Below, in pieces: positions 50,497 through 58,121 of a DNA stretch of 64,000 nt; the first letter of the stretch is position 1; each line of letters starts with the position of its first letter. The DNA comes from an uncultured Oscillospiraceae bacterium (GTDB lineage Bacteria > Bacillota > Clostridia > Oscillospirales > Acutalibacteraceae): assembly GCA_900546265.1 (NCBI GenBank), contig URCA01000007.1, positions 62,001 through 126,000 of the forward strand. The letters are read 5' to 3'. Below the pieces are notes generated by a model. It did not search any database, was not told the origin of the DNA, and was given only the letters and a program-made list of their open reading frames with translations. The translations under genes were made by a program, and so were the position numbers.

Positions 50497-50655
50497 ATGC
50501 CTATGGGGGCATCAGGATATTTTGCTGTGAACTACCGGTACGACAGTCCGGACAGACCGGTCATCAAATACTATAATAACGATAGCCCGGGCAACGCAGG
50601 GTACCACACGGTGTACAACGCGAATGGGCTGGTGGGGCTGCACAAGGAGAAATGA
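50497..50655 (+). pseudogene. 52-codon remnant, probably the C-terminal end of a polymorphic toxin
   Basis: A short open frame reading GYFAVNYRYDSPDRPV, IKYYNNDSPGNAGYHTVYN and ANGLVGLHKEK. It looks like the tail of a secreted or RHS-type toxin, rich in Tyr, Asn and Asp, not like a free-standing protein. It has no ribosome site of its own, and about 190 bases of noncoding DNA precede it (50309-50496, nothing recognised). Its stop codon overlaps the start of the next gene, as in toxin/immunity pairs, so the body of the toxin gene was probably deleted here. The family is not identified. Confidence 0.45.
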
Positions 50656-51176
50656 TGGGGATTTCATGGAGCGCGATGCGCAGAATATTGGAACGGGAAA
50701 ACATTTGCGATTCACTAAAGGGGCGGATTCAATATTTCGCCACCAGATACAGCAAGTCACACGATCAGGAGGGACGTGTGGCGATACGCTTGGATGGAAA
50801 AGAAGTTTTCAAATCCTGCTTTTATGATTGGGACAGAAAGCGGGATGAAGCGTGGGACGAAATCAACACAGAAGCCGGCAGAAAAACATGCTATTTGGAA
50901 TCCGGCGAACAGATGGAACTCGGCGCGCTAAACAGAGGCGGCTTTGACCAATACGCTTTTTATGCCGCCTTTCATACCTACCAAAACAGCAGCATTGACG
51001 AGAGTCTCATTTCACCCGATCCAGTCGTGCGGTTATTCGCCATCATGGACAGGCGGGTTGGTAAGCGGCGGCTGCAAACACTGACGCTGGAAGTTGAGGA
51101 GCAGCCGGAATGGTTACAAACATTTTATCGTCTGCGACTGGCGGCGGACGGAGTACCGCCAACAAAAAAGAGCTAA
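50655..51176 (+). CDS. SF0329-family protein, probable orphan immunity protein
   Basis: A 173-aa soluble protein (ATG 50655; ATG 50652 is equally possible). The start region ISWSAMRRILERENICDSLKGRIQYFATRYSKSHDQEGR matches the SF0329-like family, whose members often begin W-S-x-x-x-x-x-L, C-x-S-L-K-G-R, then T-R-Y-x-x-x-H-D-x-E-G-R, and frequently sit directly after RHS or polymorphic toxin genes. AAGGAG lies 5 bases upstream, inside the toxin remnant, and the preceding stop overlaps. An immunity role is inferred from that linkage; no activity is known. Confidence 0.68.
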   Translation: MGISWSAMRRILERENICDSLKGRIQYFATRYSKSHDQEGRVAIRLDGKEVFKSCFYDWDRKRDEAWDEINTEAGRKTCYLESGEQMELGALNRGGFDQYAFYAAFHTYQNSSIDESLISPDPVVRLFAIMDRRVGKRRLQTLTLEVEEQPEWLQTFYRLRLAADGVPPTKKS

Positions 51177-51205
51177 CGGATTCTTTGTGATCCGTTAGCT
51201 CTTTT
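51166..51205 (+). terminator. intrinsic terminator after the SF0329-like gene
   Basis: AAAAGAGCTAACGGAT pairs perfectly with ATCCGTTAGCTCTTTT across 8 bases; it overlaps the stop codon. Confidence 0.88.
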
Positions 51206-51263
51206 CTACGAATATCCTAAATATTGCACCTGCCACATACAGGCTTAGCGGCTCTGCTCCATC

Positions 51264-51341
51264 ATTCCCACTCGATCGTGGCCGGGGGCCGGTAAGCCCC
51301 CGGTAGCGCTCGCCTCTTTATTCCCACTCGATCGTGGCCGG
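51264..51341. repeat. 22-bp direct repeat: duplicated 3' end of guaA
   Basis: The segment ATTCCCACTCGATCGTGGCC plus GG occurs at 51264-51285 and, as the last codons of guaA (PATIEWE stop), at 51320-51341. Between the copies is a GC-rich inverted repeat (GGGGGCC/GGCCCCC type). This is a partial duplication of the gene end. Confidence 0.75.
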
Positions 51342-52847
51342 AGGCTTACTGGTGATGTCGTATACCACACGGTTGACGCCTTTTACCTCGTTGACGATGC
51401 GGTTGGAGGCGGCCGCCAGGACGTCCAGCGGAATCCGCGCCCAGTCGGCGGTCATGAAATCCGTGGTGGACACCGCCCGCAGGGCGATGGTGTAATCATA
51501 GGTACGGCCGTCCCCCATAACGCCCACCGAACGCATATCGGTGATAACCGCGAAATACTGATTCAGCTCCCGCGAGAGGCCGGCACGCGCCACCTCCTCG
51601 CGGAAAATGGCGTCCGCCTGTCGGAGGATATCCAGCCGATACGGGCTCACCGCACCGATGCACCGCACCGCCAGCCCGGGGCCGGGAAAGGGCTGCCGCC
51701 AGACCATCTCCTCCGGCAGACCCAGCTCCAGCCCCGCCTGCCGCACCTCGTCCTTGAACAAATCTCGCAGCGGCTCGCACAGCTTGAGCTGCATCCGTTC
51801 GGGCAGGCCGCCCACATTGTGGTGGCTTTTGATGACCGCGGCCTTGTCGCTGCCGCTTTCAATGACATCCGGATAAATGGTGCCCTGTACCAGAAAATCC
51901 ACCTGGCCGATTTTCGCAGCCTCTTCCTCGAAGACCCGAATAAACTCCTCGCCGATGATCTTGCGCTTCTGCTCTGGCTCGGCCACCCCATCCAAGCGGG
52001 TGAGGAACCGATCCGCCGCGTCCACCCGCACGAAGTTGAGATCGTAGTGTCCCCGGAACATAGCCTCCACCATGTCCCCCTCGTCCTTACGCAGCAGGCC
52101 GTTATCCACAAAAATGCAGGTCAGCTGGCTGCCCACCGCCTTGGCCACCATTACGGCGGCCACCGAGGAATCCACGCCGCCCGACAGGCCGCAAAGCACC
52201 CGGCTGTCCCCGATCTGCTCCCGAATGGCGGCGACGGAGGTCTCCACGAAGGAGTCCATCCGCCAGTCGCCCGCGCAGCCGCAGATCTCAAACAGGAAAT
52301 TCTTCAGCATCTGCGCACCGTTTACGGTATGCAGCACCTCGGGATGAAACTGGACGGCATACAGCCCATTCGCCGCGTCCTCCATCCCCGCGCAGGGGCA
52401 GTGGGGGGTGGAGGCGTTGACCGCGAAGCCCGCGGGCAGGGTATTGATATAGTCGGTATGGCTCATCCAGCAAAGCTGCTCCGGCTCCAGCCCCTTAAAC
52501 AGGAGGCTGTCGGTGCGCACAGTGACGGCCGTGCTGCCGTATTCCCGCTCGGCGCTTTCCACCAGGCCGCCCTTCAGGAACGCCATCAGCTGGGCGCCGT
52601 AGCAGATACCCAGCACGGGAATGCCCAAGGAAAGAATTTCCGCTGGGCAGCGGGGAGAATCCTCCAGATACACGCTGTGGGGGCCGCCGGTGAAGATGAT
52701 CCCCTTATAGCCCGCCGCCCGGATGTCGTCGAGGGAGGTCTTATACGATTTCACCTCGGAATACACCCCGGCCTCCCGCACCCGCCGGGCAATGAGCTGG
52801 TTATACTGCCCGCCAAAATCCAGAACCAATACCGTTTCTTTCGCCAT
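51318..52847 (-). CDS. guaA: GMP synthase (glutamine-hydrolysing)
   Basis: Converts XMP to GMP using ATP and glutamine (509 aa, full length). The class I glutaminase domain has the nucleophile Cys in GICYGAQLM and the His-Glu of AVQFHPEV. The ATP-pyrophosphatase domain has [14 protein letters not shown], and the C-terminal dimerisation domain ends KPPATIEWE. It sits after purA on the same strand, 66 bases from its stop with a palindrome between. Unlike the paralogue at 46728, every catalytic residue is kept, so this is the housekeeping enzyme. Confidence 0.97.
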   Translation of the reverse strand: MAKETVLVLDFGGQYNQLIARRVREAGVYSEVKSYKTSLDDIRAAGYKGIIFTGGPHSVYLEDSPRCPAEILSLGIPVLGICYGAQLMAFLKGGLVESAEREYGSTAVTVRTDSLLFKGLEPEQLCWMSHTDYINTLPAGFAVNASTPHCPCAGMEDAANGLYAVQFHPEVLHTVNGAQMLKNFLFEICGCAGDWRMDSFVETSVAAIREQIGDSRVLCGLSGGVDSSVAAVMVAKAVGSQLTCIFVDNGLLRKDEGDMVEAMFRGHYDLNFVRVDAADRFLTRLDGVAEPEQKRKIIGEEFIRVFEEEAAKIGQVDFLVQGTIYPDVIESGSDKAAVIKSHHNVGGLPERMQLKLCEPLRDLFKDEVRQAGLELGLPEEMVWRQPFPGPGLAVRCIGAVSPYRLDILRQADAIFREEVARAGLSRELNQYFAVITDMRSVGVMGDGRTYDYTIALRAVSTTDFMTADWARIPLDVLAAASNRIVNEVKGVNRVVYDITSKPPATIEWE

Positions 52848-52881
52848 ACGCCGTTCCTAACCTTTCCTTTTCCTATCATCA

Positions 52882-52909
52882 AAGGGGCAGGTGCGCGCAC
52901 CTGCCCCTT
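52882..52909. terminator. 28-bp perfect palindrome between purA and guaA
   Basis: AAGGGGCAGGTGCG is followed immediately by its complement, without loop. On the minus strand the flank reads TTTGATGATAGG, so it is a weak terminator or an attenuating hairpin between purA and guaA. Confidence 0.65.
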
Positions 52910-52913
52910 GTAT

Positions 52914-54185
52914 TCAGCGGACGATCAGCTCGTCGCGGCCGGGGCCGTTGGACACCATGGTCACCGGCACACCCAGCTCCTTCTCAATGAACTCTACATA
53001 CTTCCGGCAATTCTCCGGCAGATCCTCGTACTTCTTGATGCCGCGCACATCGCTCTTCCAGCCGGGCAGAACCTCCAGCACCGGCTTGCAGCGGTTCAGG
53101 GTGGGGGTGGTGGGGAAATCCTTCAGGATTTTGCCGTCCACCTCGTAGCCCACGCACACCGGAATCTCGTCCAGATAGCCCAGCGCGTCGATGACGGTCA
53201 GCACGGCCTGAGTCGCGCCCTGGGCCTGCACGCCGTAGCGGGAGGCCACGCAGTCGAACCAGCCCATGCGGCGGGGACGTCCGGTGGTAGCGCCGAATTC
53301 GCCGGCGTCGCCGCCGCGCACCCGCATCTCCTGGGCCTCATCCCCGAAAATCTCACTGACGAAGGCGCCGGCGCCCACGGCGCTGGAATACGCCTTGACC
53401 ACCACCACGATGTCCTCGATGGCATAGGGCGGCAGGCCCGCGCCGATGGCACCGTAGCCCGCCAGGGTGGAGGAGGAGGTCACCATGGGATAAATGCCGT
53501 AATCCGGATCCTTCAAGGCGCCCAGCTGGCCCTCCAGCAGGATGGTCTTCCCCTCTTTGAGCGCATCCCGCAGGAAATGGAAGGTATCCGCCACATAGGG
53601 CGCAATGGCGTCCCGCTGTTCCATCAGCTGGGCGAACACCTGATCCACGTTGAGGGCCGGCTTATGATACAGCTCCTCCAGCAGCACGTTCTTGACGGCC
53701 AGAACGCCCCGCAGCTTGTCGTAGGCGTAATCCTCGTCGAACAGCTCGTTGATTTCAAAGCCGATTTTCGCGTATTTATCCGAATAGAAGGGGGCGATGC
53801 CCGATTTGGTGGAGCCGAAGGACTTGCCGCCCAGCCGCTCCTCCTCGTACTGATCGAACAGCACGTGATAGGGCATGACCACCTGGGTGCGGTCGGAGAC
53901 CATCAGGCGGGGCTTGACGCCCTTTTCCTTCAGGGCCGCCGCTTCTCTGAGAAACTTGCCGATGTCCAGCGCCACCCCGTTGCCGATGATGTTGGTGATG
54001 TGATCGTAAAACACGCCGGAGGGCAGCTGGTGCAGCGCAAACTTGCCGTACTGGTTGATGATGGTGTGCCCCGCGTTGCTTCCGCCCTGAAAGCGGATGA
54101 CCACGTCGGATTCAGCCGCCAGAACGTCGGTGATCTTCCCTTTGCCCTCGTCGCCCCAGTTGGCGCCTACGATTGCTCGAACCAT
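52914..54185 (-). CDS. purA: adenylosuccinate synthetase
   Basis: First committed step from IMP to AMP: joins IMP and aspartate using GTP (423 aa). The N-terminal GANWGDEGKGK is the GTP/phosphate loop, with catalytic Asp12. SNAGHTI supplies the catalytic His, LLEGQLGALKDPDYG and GRPRRMGWFDCVASRY match the IMP and aspartate sites, and PGWKSDV and ISNGPGRDE-like VSNGPGRDELI close the protein. ATG 54185 has ACAGGAGGAAA upstream; the long frame extending further is noncoding. It forms a purine block with guaA and purB. Confidence 0.97.
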   Translation of the reverse strand: MVRAIVGANWGDEGKGKITDVLAAESDVVIRFQGGSNAGHTIINQYGKFALHQLPSGVFYDHITNIIGNGVALDIGKFLREAAALKEKGVKPRLMVSDRTQVVMPYHVLFDQYEEERLGGKSFGSTKSGIAPFYSDKYAKIGFEINELFDEDYAYDKLRGVLAVKNVLLEELYHKPALNVDQVFAQLMEQRDAIAPYVADTFHFLRDALKEGKTILLEGQLGALKDPDYGIYPMVTSSSTLAGYGAIGAGLPPYAIEDIVVVVKAYSSAVGAGAFVSEIFGDEAQEMRVRGGDAGEFGATTGRPRRMGWFDCVASRYGVQAQGATQAVLTVIDALGYLDEIPVCVGYEVDGKILKDFPTTPTLNRCKPVLEVLPGWKSDVRGIKKYEDLPENCRKYVEFIEKELGVPVTMVSNGPGRDELIVR

Positions 54186-54304
54186 GAGGTTTCCTCCTGT
54201 TTCACAGGCGCGTGTCCGCGCCGTCGTTTTCCGTACGGTCTCAGCATACCACAGGTTTTTACATAAGTAAAATGCATATTCCTTATAAACGGCATGCAGT
54301 TTTG

Positions 54305-55186
54305 TTATGGGAGCAGCAGGTTTAGCAGCCGTTCCGCCGCCTTGGAGCCGGGGGCATGCCCCCGCACGACGCAGATGCGCCGGGGCGGCAGCTCTTTCTC
54401 CAGCGGCACCCGCACCACCTCGCCGGCGGCCAGCGCTTCCTCCGCGAAAGCGGCCACCACGCAGCCCACGCCCAGGTTTCGGCGGGCGAACTGCACGATG
54501 AGGCTGCTGGTCGCCAGCTCGAACTCCGGGGCCAGGACGACGCCGTTCTCCGCGAAGAAGCGATCGATATACCGGCGGGTGCTGGTGTTGCTCTCCAGGC
54601 AAATCACCGGCAGCTTCTCCAGCGCCTGCAGGGGCAGGGGAGAGGCGGCCAGATGGGCGAAGGCCTTTCCGGCCACAAAAATATCCCGGATCTCGCCCAC
54701 CGGGGTGAGGGAAAAATCCCCGGCCTCCTCGGCCGGCTCGCTGACAATACCGAAATCGATGCACCCCTGCTCGAGAAACCGGATAGTTTCGGGGGTGGGG
54801 CCGTTGGTGACGTGGATTTTCACCCCAGGATATTCCCGGTGGAAGGCCTCAAGATAGGGAAGAAGAAAAAACTGCAGGGTCATGTCGCTGGCCCCGACGC
54901 AGATTTCCCCACTCTCCAGGTTCACCTGCTCGTAGAGCTTTTTTTCCCCCTGCCGGATCTGCTCCAGCCCCGCGGACACATGGCGGAACAGGGTCTCCCC
55001 CTCGCCGGTGAGCTGCACACCCTTGGGGGTGCGGACGAACAGGGGACAGCCCAGCTCCTCCTCCAGCTGCCGGATATTCCGGCTGACCGCGGGCTGAGAG
55101 AGATACAGGGCTTGGGCGGCCAGGGTGATGCTTTTATCCCGAGCGACCTGACAGAACACCCGATACAAATCCAGGCTGGCCCCCAC
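54305..55186 (-). CDS. LysR family transcriptional regulator
   Basis: A 293-aa LTTR. The N-terminal winged helix-turn-helix shows LDLYRVFCQVARDKSITLAAQALYLSQPAVSRNIRQLEEELGCPLFVRTPKGVQLT. The effector domain has two alpha/beta lobes (EICVGASDMTLQFFLLPYLEAF, HVTNGPTPETIRFLEQG, DFGIVSEPAE). The start is GTG with GGAGGAAG 6 bases upstream. It lies 20 bases after purB and before purA on the same strand, an unusual place for a LysR gene. Control of purine or C1 genes is possible, but the ligand is unknown. Confidence 0.92.
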   Translation of the reverse strand: MGASLDLYRVFCQVARDKSITLAAQALYLSQPAVSRNIRQLEEELGCPLFVRTPKGVQLTGEGETLFRHVSAGLEQIRQGEKKLYEQVNLESGEICVGASDMTLQFFLLPYLEAFHREYPGVKIHVTNGPTPETIRFLEQGCIDFGIVSEPAEEAGDFSLTPVGEIRDIFVAGKAFAHLAASPLPLQALEKLPVICLESNTSTRRYIDRFFAENGVVLAPEFELATSSLIVQFARRNLGVGCVVAAFAEEALAAGEVVRVPLEKELPPRRICVVRGHAPGSKAAERLLNLLLP

Positions 55187-55206
55187 AGGTCTTCCTCCCT
55201 CCGCCG

Positions 55207-56637
55207 TCAGACGTTGATTTCCGCTTGATAGCCCAGGTCGTCGCGGTACTTCTCCAACACCGGCGCCACTTCGCTCGCCAAGAACTCCCGAGTCTGTTCC
55301 GGTGCGCGGCCCACATACCGGCGGGGCTCCAGCACATTCTGCAGCTCCTCCAGGGTTACGCCGAAGGTGGCGTCCCCCGCGATGCGCTCGAGCAGGTCGT
55401 TGACGCCGTCCCCCTGCTTGACCCGGCGAGCGGCCTCCATGGAATGGGTGCGGATGGCCTCGTGCAGCTCCTGCCGGTCGCCGCCCCGCTTGACGCAGTC
55501 CATCATGATGTTCTCGGTGGCCATGAAGGGCAGCTCCCGGCGGAGATCCCGATCGATGACCGCCGTATTGACCACCAGGCCGTCCACCACGTTGACCACC
55601 AGCGACAGGATGGCGTCCACGGCTAAGAAGCCCTCGGCCACGCTGATACGCTTGTTGGCGCTGTCGTCCAGCGTCCGCTCAAACCACTGGGTGGAGGCGG
55701 TCATGGCCGGGTTGAGCGCGTCGGCCACCACGTAGCGAGCCAGGGAGGCGATGCGCTCGCTGCGCATGGGGTTGCGTTTATACGCCATGGCGGAGGAGCC
55801 GATTTGATGCTTCTCAAAGGGCTCCTCCACCTCCTTGAGATGCTGGAGCAGGCGGATGTCGTTGGAGAATTTGGCCGCGCTCTGGGCGATGCCGGACAGG
55901 GTGGAGAGGATGGCGGCGTCCAGCTTGCGGGGATACGTCTGCCCCGACACGGGGAAGCAGGAGGCATACCCCATCTTTTCAGCGATTTTCTGATCCAGCA
56001 GGCGGCATTTCTCGTGGTCGCCCTCGAACAGCTCAAGAAAGCTGGCCTGGGTGCCTGTGGTGCCCTTGGAGCCAAGCAGCCGCGCACGGGACAGGCGGTA
56101 TTCCACCTCGTCCAGGTCCATCAGGAATTCCTGAGCCCACAGGGTGGCGCGCTTGCCCACGGTGGTGGGCTGGGCGGGCTGGAAGTGGGTGAAAGCCAGG
56201 GTGGGCAGATCGGCGTATTCCCCGGCGAACTTGCCCAGCAGAGCGATGGCGTTGACCAGCTTTTTGCGCACCAGCCGCAGGGCGTCGTACAGAATGATAA
56301 GGTCGGTGTTATCCCCCACGTAGCAGCTGGTGGCGCCCAGGTGGATGATGCCCTTGGCGTTCGGGCACTGCTGGCCGTAGGCGTAGACGTGGGCCATCAC
56401 GTCGTGGCGCACTTCCTTTTCCCGGGCGGCGGCCACGTCGTAGTTGATATCGTCCGCATGCGCCTGCAGCTCAGCAATTTGTTCGTCGGTGATGGGCAGC
56501 CCCAGCTCCTGCTCGGTCTGGGCCAGCGCGATCCACAGCCTGCGCCAGGTGCGGAACTTGTTGTCGGGAGAAAACAGATACTGCATCTCCTTGCTGGCAT
56601 AGCGGGAGGAAAACGGGGTTTCGTATTGGCTTGGCAT
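55207..56637 (-). CDS. purB: adenylosuccinate lyase
   Basis: Cleaves adenylosuccinate to AMP and SAICAR to AICAR with release of fumarate (476 aa). The fumarase/aspartase superfamily signature GSSAMAYKRNPMRSE carries the mobile catalytic loop, and the active-site His segments are seen in THFQPAQPTT and LGATSCYVGDNTD. The length and the AMPSQYETPFSSRYAS-type start match the longer purB group of eukaryotes and clostridia. ATAGGAGGGC precedes the ATG. With guaA and purA it makes a purine interconversion cluster interrupted by a LysR gene. Confidence 0.96.
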   Translation of the reverse strand: MPSQYETPFSSRYASKEMQYLFSPDNKFRTWRRLWIALAQTEQELGLPITDEQIAELQAHADDINYDVAAAREKEVRHDVMAHVYAYGQQCPNAKGIIHLGATSCYVGDNTDLIILYDALRLVRKKLVNAIALLGKFAGEYADLPTLAFTHFQPAQPTTVGKRATLWAQEFLMDLDEVEYRLSRARLLGSKGTTGTQASFLELFEGDHEKCRLLDQKIAEKMGYASCFPVSGQTYPRKLDAAILSTLSGIAQSAAKFSNDIRLLQHLKEVEEPFEKHQIGSSAMAYKRNPMRSERIASLARYVVADALNPAMTASTQWFERTLDDSANKRISVAEGFLAVDAILSLVVNVVDGLVVNTAVIDRDLRRELPFMATENIMMDCVKRGGDRQELHEAIRTHSMEAARRVKQGDGVNDLLERIAGDATFGVTLEELQNVLEPRRYVGRAPEQTREFLASEVAPVLEKYRDDLGYQAEINV

Positions 56638-56674
56638 GGCGAGCCCTCCTATTATAACAATCCTATTGTGTCTC

Positions 56675-56703
56675 ATTGTACAGGTTTTTCGCCCGGGGCG
56701 CAA
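56675..56703 (-). promoter_or_regulatory. promoter of purB
   Basis: On the minus strand TTGCGC (plus-strand 56698-56703), 17-bp spacer, TACAAT (56675-56680) with a TG before it. Confidence 0.62.
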
Positions 56704-56735
56704 GCCTGTCCCTGCCAACTTTTGCTCCCGCATGG

Positions 56736-56764
56736 TTGAATTTTTTAGCGGGTACGTGTATACT
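56736..56764 (+). promoter_or_regulatory. promoter of the small secreted protein pair
   Basis: TTGAAT (56736-56741), 17-bp spacer, TATACT (56759-56764). It is divergent from the purB promoter, 33 bp apart. Confidence 0.65.
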
Positions 56765-56835
56765 GGAAGCACAGAAGCCGACGGTTGTGTGCGCGAGAAA
56801 ACGGCCGCCGCTATTTGAAAGGCAGGGAATTTGTG

Positions 56836-57120
56836 ATGAAACGCTCCTTCTCCTCTATACGCGCCGCCGTGATGGCCGCCGCGCTGACGGCCGCGGGCGC
56901 GGTGTCCGCCGCGGCGGACGGGCTGTCTCCCGCCACGGGCGAACGCACCCGCGTGCTTCCCTTCGTGCTGGGGGCCGTCGGCCTGGTGGCCGTGGCCGCC
57001 CTGATTGTGCTGACCGTGATGGACGCGAAAAAGAAAAAGAACACGCCGCCTCCGACGGACACGCCCCCCACGCCTCCGACGCCGCCCGCCGGGCCGAACG
57101 ACGATGCGGACGGTCTGTAA
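56836..57120 (+). CDS. small exported protein with sortase-like SPATG motif
   Basis: A 94-aa protein: signal peptide (MKRSFSSIRAAVMAAALTAAGAVSAAA), then SPATGE, a hydrophobic helix (FVLGAVGLVAVAALIVLTVM) and a basic stop (DAKKKKN). This is the order of a cell-wall sorting signal, and SPxTG is a known clostridial sortase target, but the mature part left after both cleavages would be only a few residues. A Pro/Thr-rich tail (PPPTDTPPTPPTPP) follows the basic stretch, unlike normal sorting signals. It may simply be a membrane protein with a proline-rich cytoplasmic tail. It overlaps the next gene by 17 bases. Confidence 0.62.
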   Translation: MKRSFSSIRAAVMAAALTAAGAVSAAADGLSPATGERTRVLPFVLGAVGLVAVAALIVLTVMDAKKKKNTPPPTDTPPTPPTPPAGPNDDADGL

Positions 57121-57868
57121 AGCCGCCGTTTTCCTGGCGCTTTCCGCCTTGCTGGCCATGCCCGCCCTGGCGGACGAAACGCCGGGACAGAAAGCGGTGA
57201 GAGAAGCCCGGGAAGCCACGGCGGCCGAATGCGAGGAAGTGGTATTCAGTCTTCTGTCCTACTCCCGCTATTTCGATCTGGACGCTATGATCGGTTTTCC
57301 GGTTCACGGTTTCCGCCAGAATAACCCGGCGACGGCCTATCGCGAGGCGGGGAGCCTGGACGGCGCGCTAAGCGATGCGACCGTCTGGAAATTCCAGGTG
57401 GAAGGCAACGAGGTTTTCACCATGCAGCGCGGCGCAGACGGCCTCTGGACGACGGCCGGACATGCTGTCGACGCACAGACCTTTATTGACACGGACGCGG
57501 TCGCCGCCGCCATCGACGGGGAAGACGCCCTGCGGCAGGCGCCGTCGATTTCGCTGAAGTTCGCCTCCTCTTCCTACTGCCAGACGTATTTTGCCCTGAT
57601 CCTGGCTGACGGCCGAGAGTGGGTGGTGCCTTTCGGCTCCCATCCCGACAGAACCGGCCTGGAAAACGGCCGCCTGTACACGGCGGCGATGGCCATGCGC
57701 CCCCTGGAGATATACGAAGGCGCCGGCTCCGCCCCGCCGATTGTCACCATGCCGGGATGTGTCTCGCTGCTGCCGTATGTATTAGCGGGGACGGGGGTGC
57801 TTCTGGCCGGAATCATTCTTGTCCTGCTGCTCCACAAAAAACACGCCCGTAAAAAAGCCCGCCTTTAA
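57104..57868 (+). CDS. exported, C-terminally membrane-anchored protein of unknown function
   Basis: A 254-aa protein with a signal peptide (MRTVCKAAVFLALSALLAMPALA), an exterior domain of about 190 residues and a C-terminal helix (LLPYVLAGTGVLLAGIILVLLL) ending in HKKHARKKARL. This topology leaves the domain outside and a short basic tail inside. The domain shows no known motif; it contains VWKFQVEGNEVFTMQRGADGLW and ALILADGREWVVPFGSH. Its start lies within the preceding gene, so the pair is translationally coupled and probably acts together at the membrane. Confidence 0.68.
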   Translation: MRTVCKAAVFLALSALLAMPALADETPGQKAVREAREATAAECEEVVFSLLSYSRYFDLDAMIGFPVHGFRQNNPATAYREAGSLDGALSDATVWKFQVEGNEVFTMQRGADGLWTTAGHAVDAQTFIDTDAVAAAIDGEDALRQAPSISLKFASSSYCQTYFALILADGREWVVPFGSHPDRTGLENGRLYTAAMAMRPLEIYEGAGSAPPIVTMPGCVSLLPYVLAGTGVLLAGIILVLLLHKKHARKKARL

Positions 57869-57882
57869 CGGCGGGCTTTTTT
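57851..57882. terminator. bidirectional intrinsic terminator
   Basis: AAAAAAGCCCGCC and GGCGGGCTTTTTT around TTTAAC, overlapping the stop codon of the membrane protein. Confidence 0.9.
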
Positions 57883-58040
57883 CATCCGGGCAGCACAAAC
57901 TGCACCAGCACCATGTAGACCACGGTGCCGCCGGCGATGCTCACCAGCCCACCCAAAAGACCGCCCGCCGTCAAGCCCGCTGCAGCCTTTATATAGTATA
58001 AGGTAATAAAAAGAAAGACCTGGTTGTCCGTCCCGCCGCT
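57882..58040 (-). pseudogene. possible decayed 3' end of a membrane protein gene
   Basis: An open frame of 52 codons without a start codon, ending exactly at the bidirectional terminator. It reads VFLFITLYYIKAAAGLTAGG, LLGGLVSIAGGTVVYMVLVQ and FVLPG, two membrane-helix-like stretches rich in Gly. It looks like the tail of a polytopic protein whose body has been lost. The helicase promoter overlaps its far end. Chance open frame remains possible. Confidence 0.3.
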
Positions 58041-58052
58041 TTATGTTATAAT
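58024..58052 (+). promoter_or_regulatory. promoter of the DEAD-box helicase gene
   Basis: TTGTCC (58024-58029), 17-bp spacer, TATAAT (58047-58052). Confidence 0.68.
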
Positions 58053-58121
58053 AGGTAGGATATTAATTACAGCGAATCCGATCCGCCCGGGCGGATCTAC
58101 GGAAAGGCATGAAATACCACC

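Noticed and set aside
51819..54266. An 815-codon open frame antisense to guaA and purA
   Set aside because: Spans two convincing purine genes and their intergenic palindrome, with no ribosome site or family motif.
56836..56990. Ordinary LPXTG cell-wall protein
   Set aside because: The motif directly follows the signal peptide, leaving no mature domain, and a long tail follows the basic stop.
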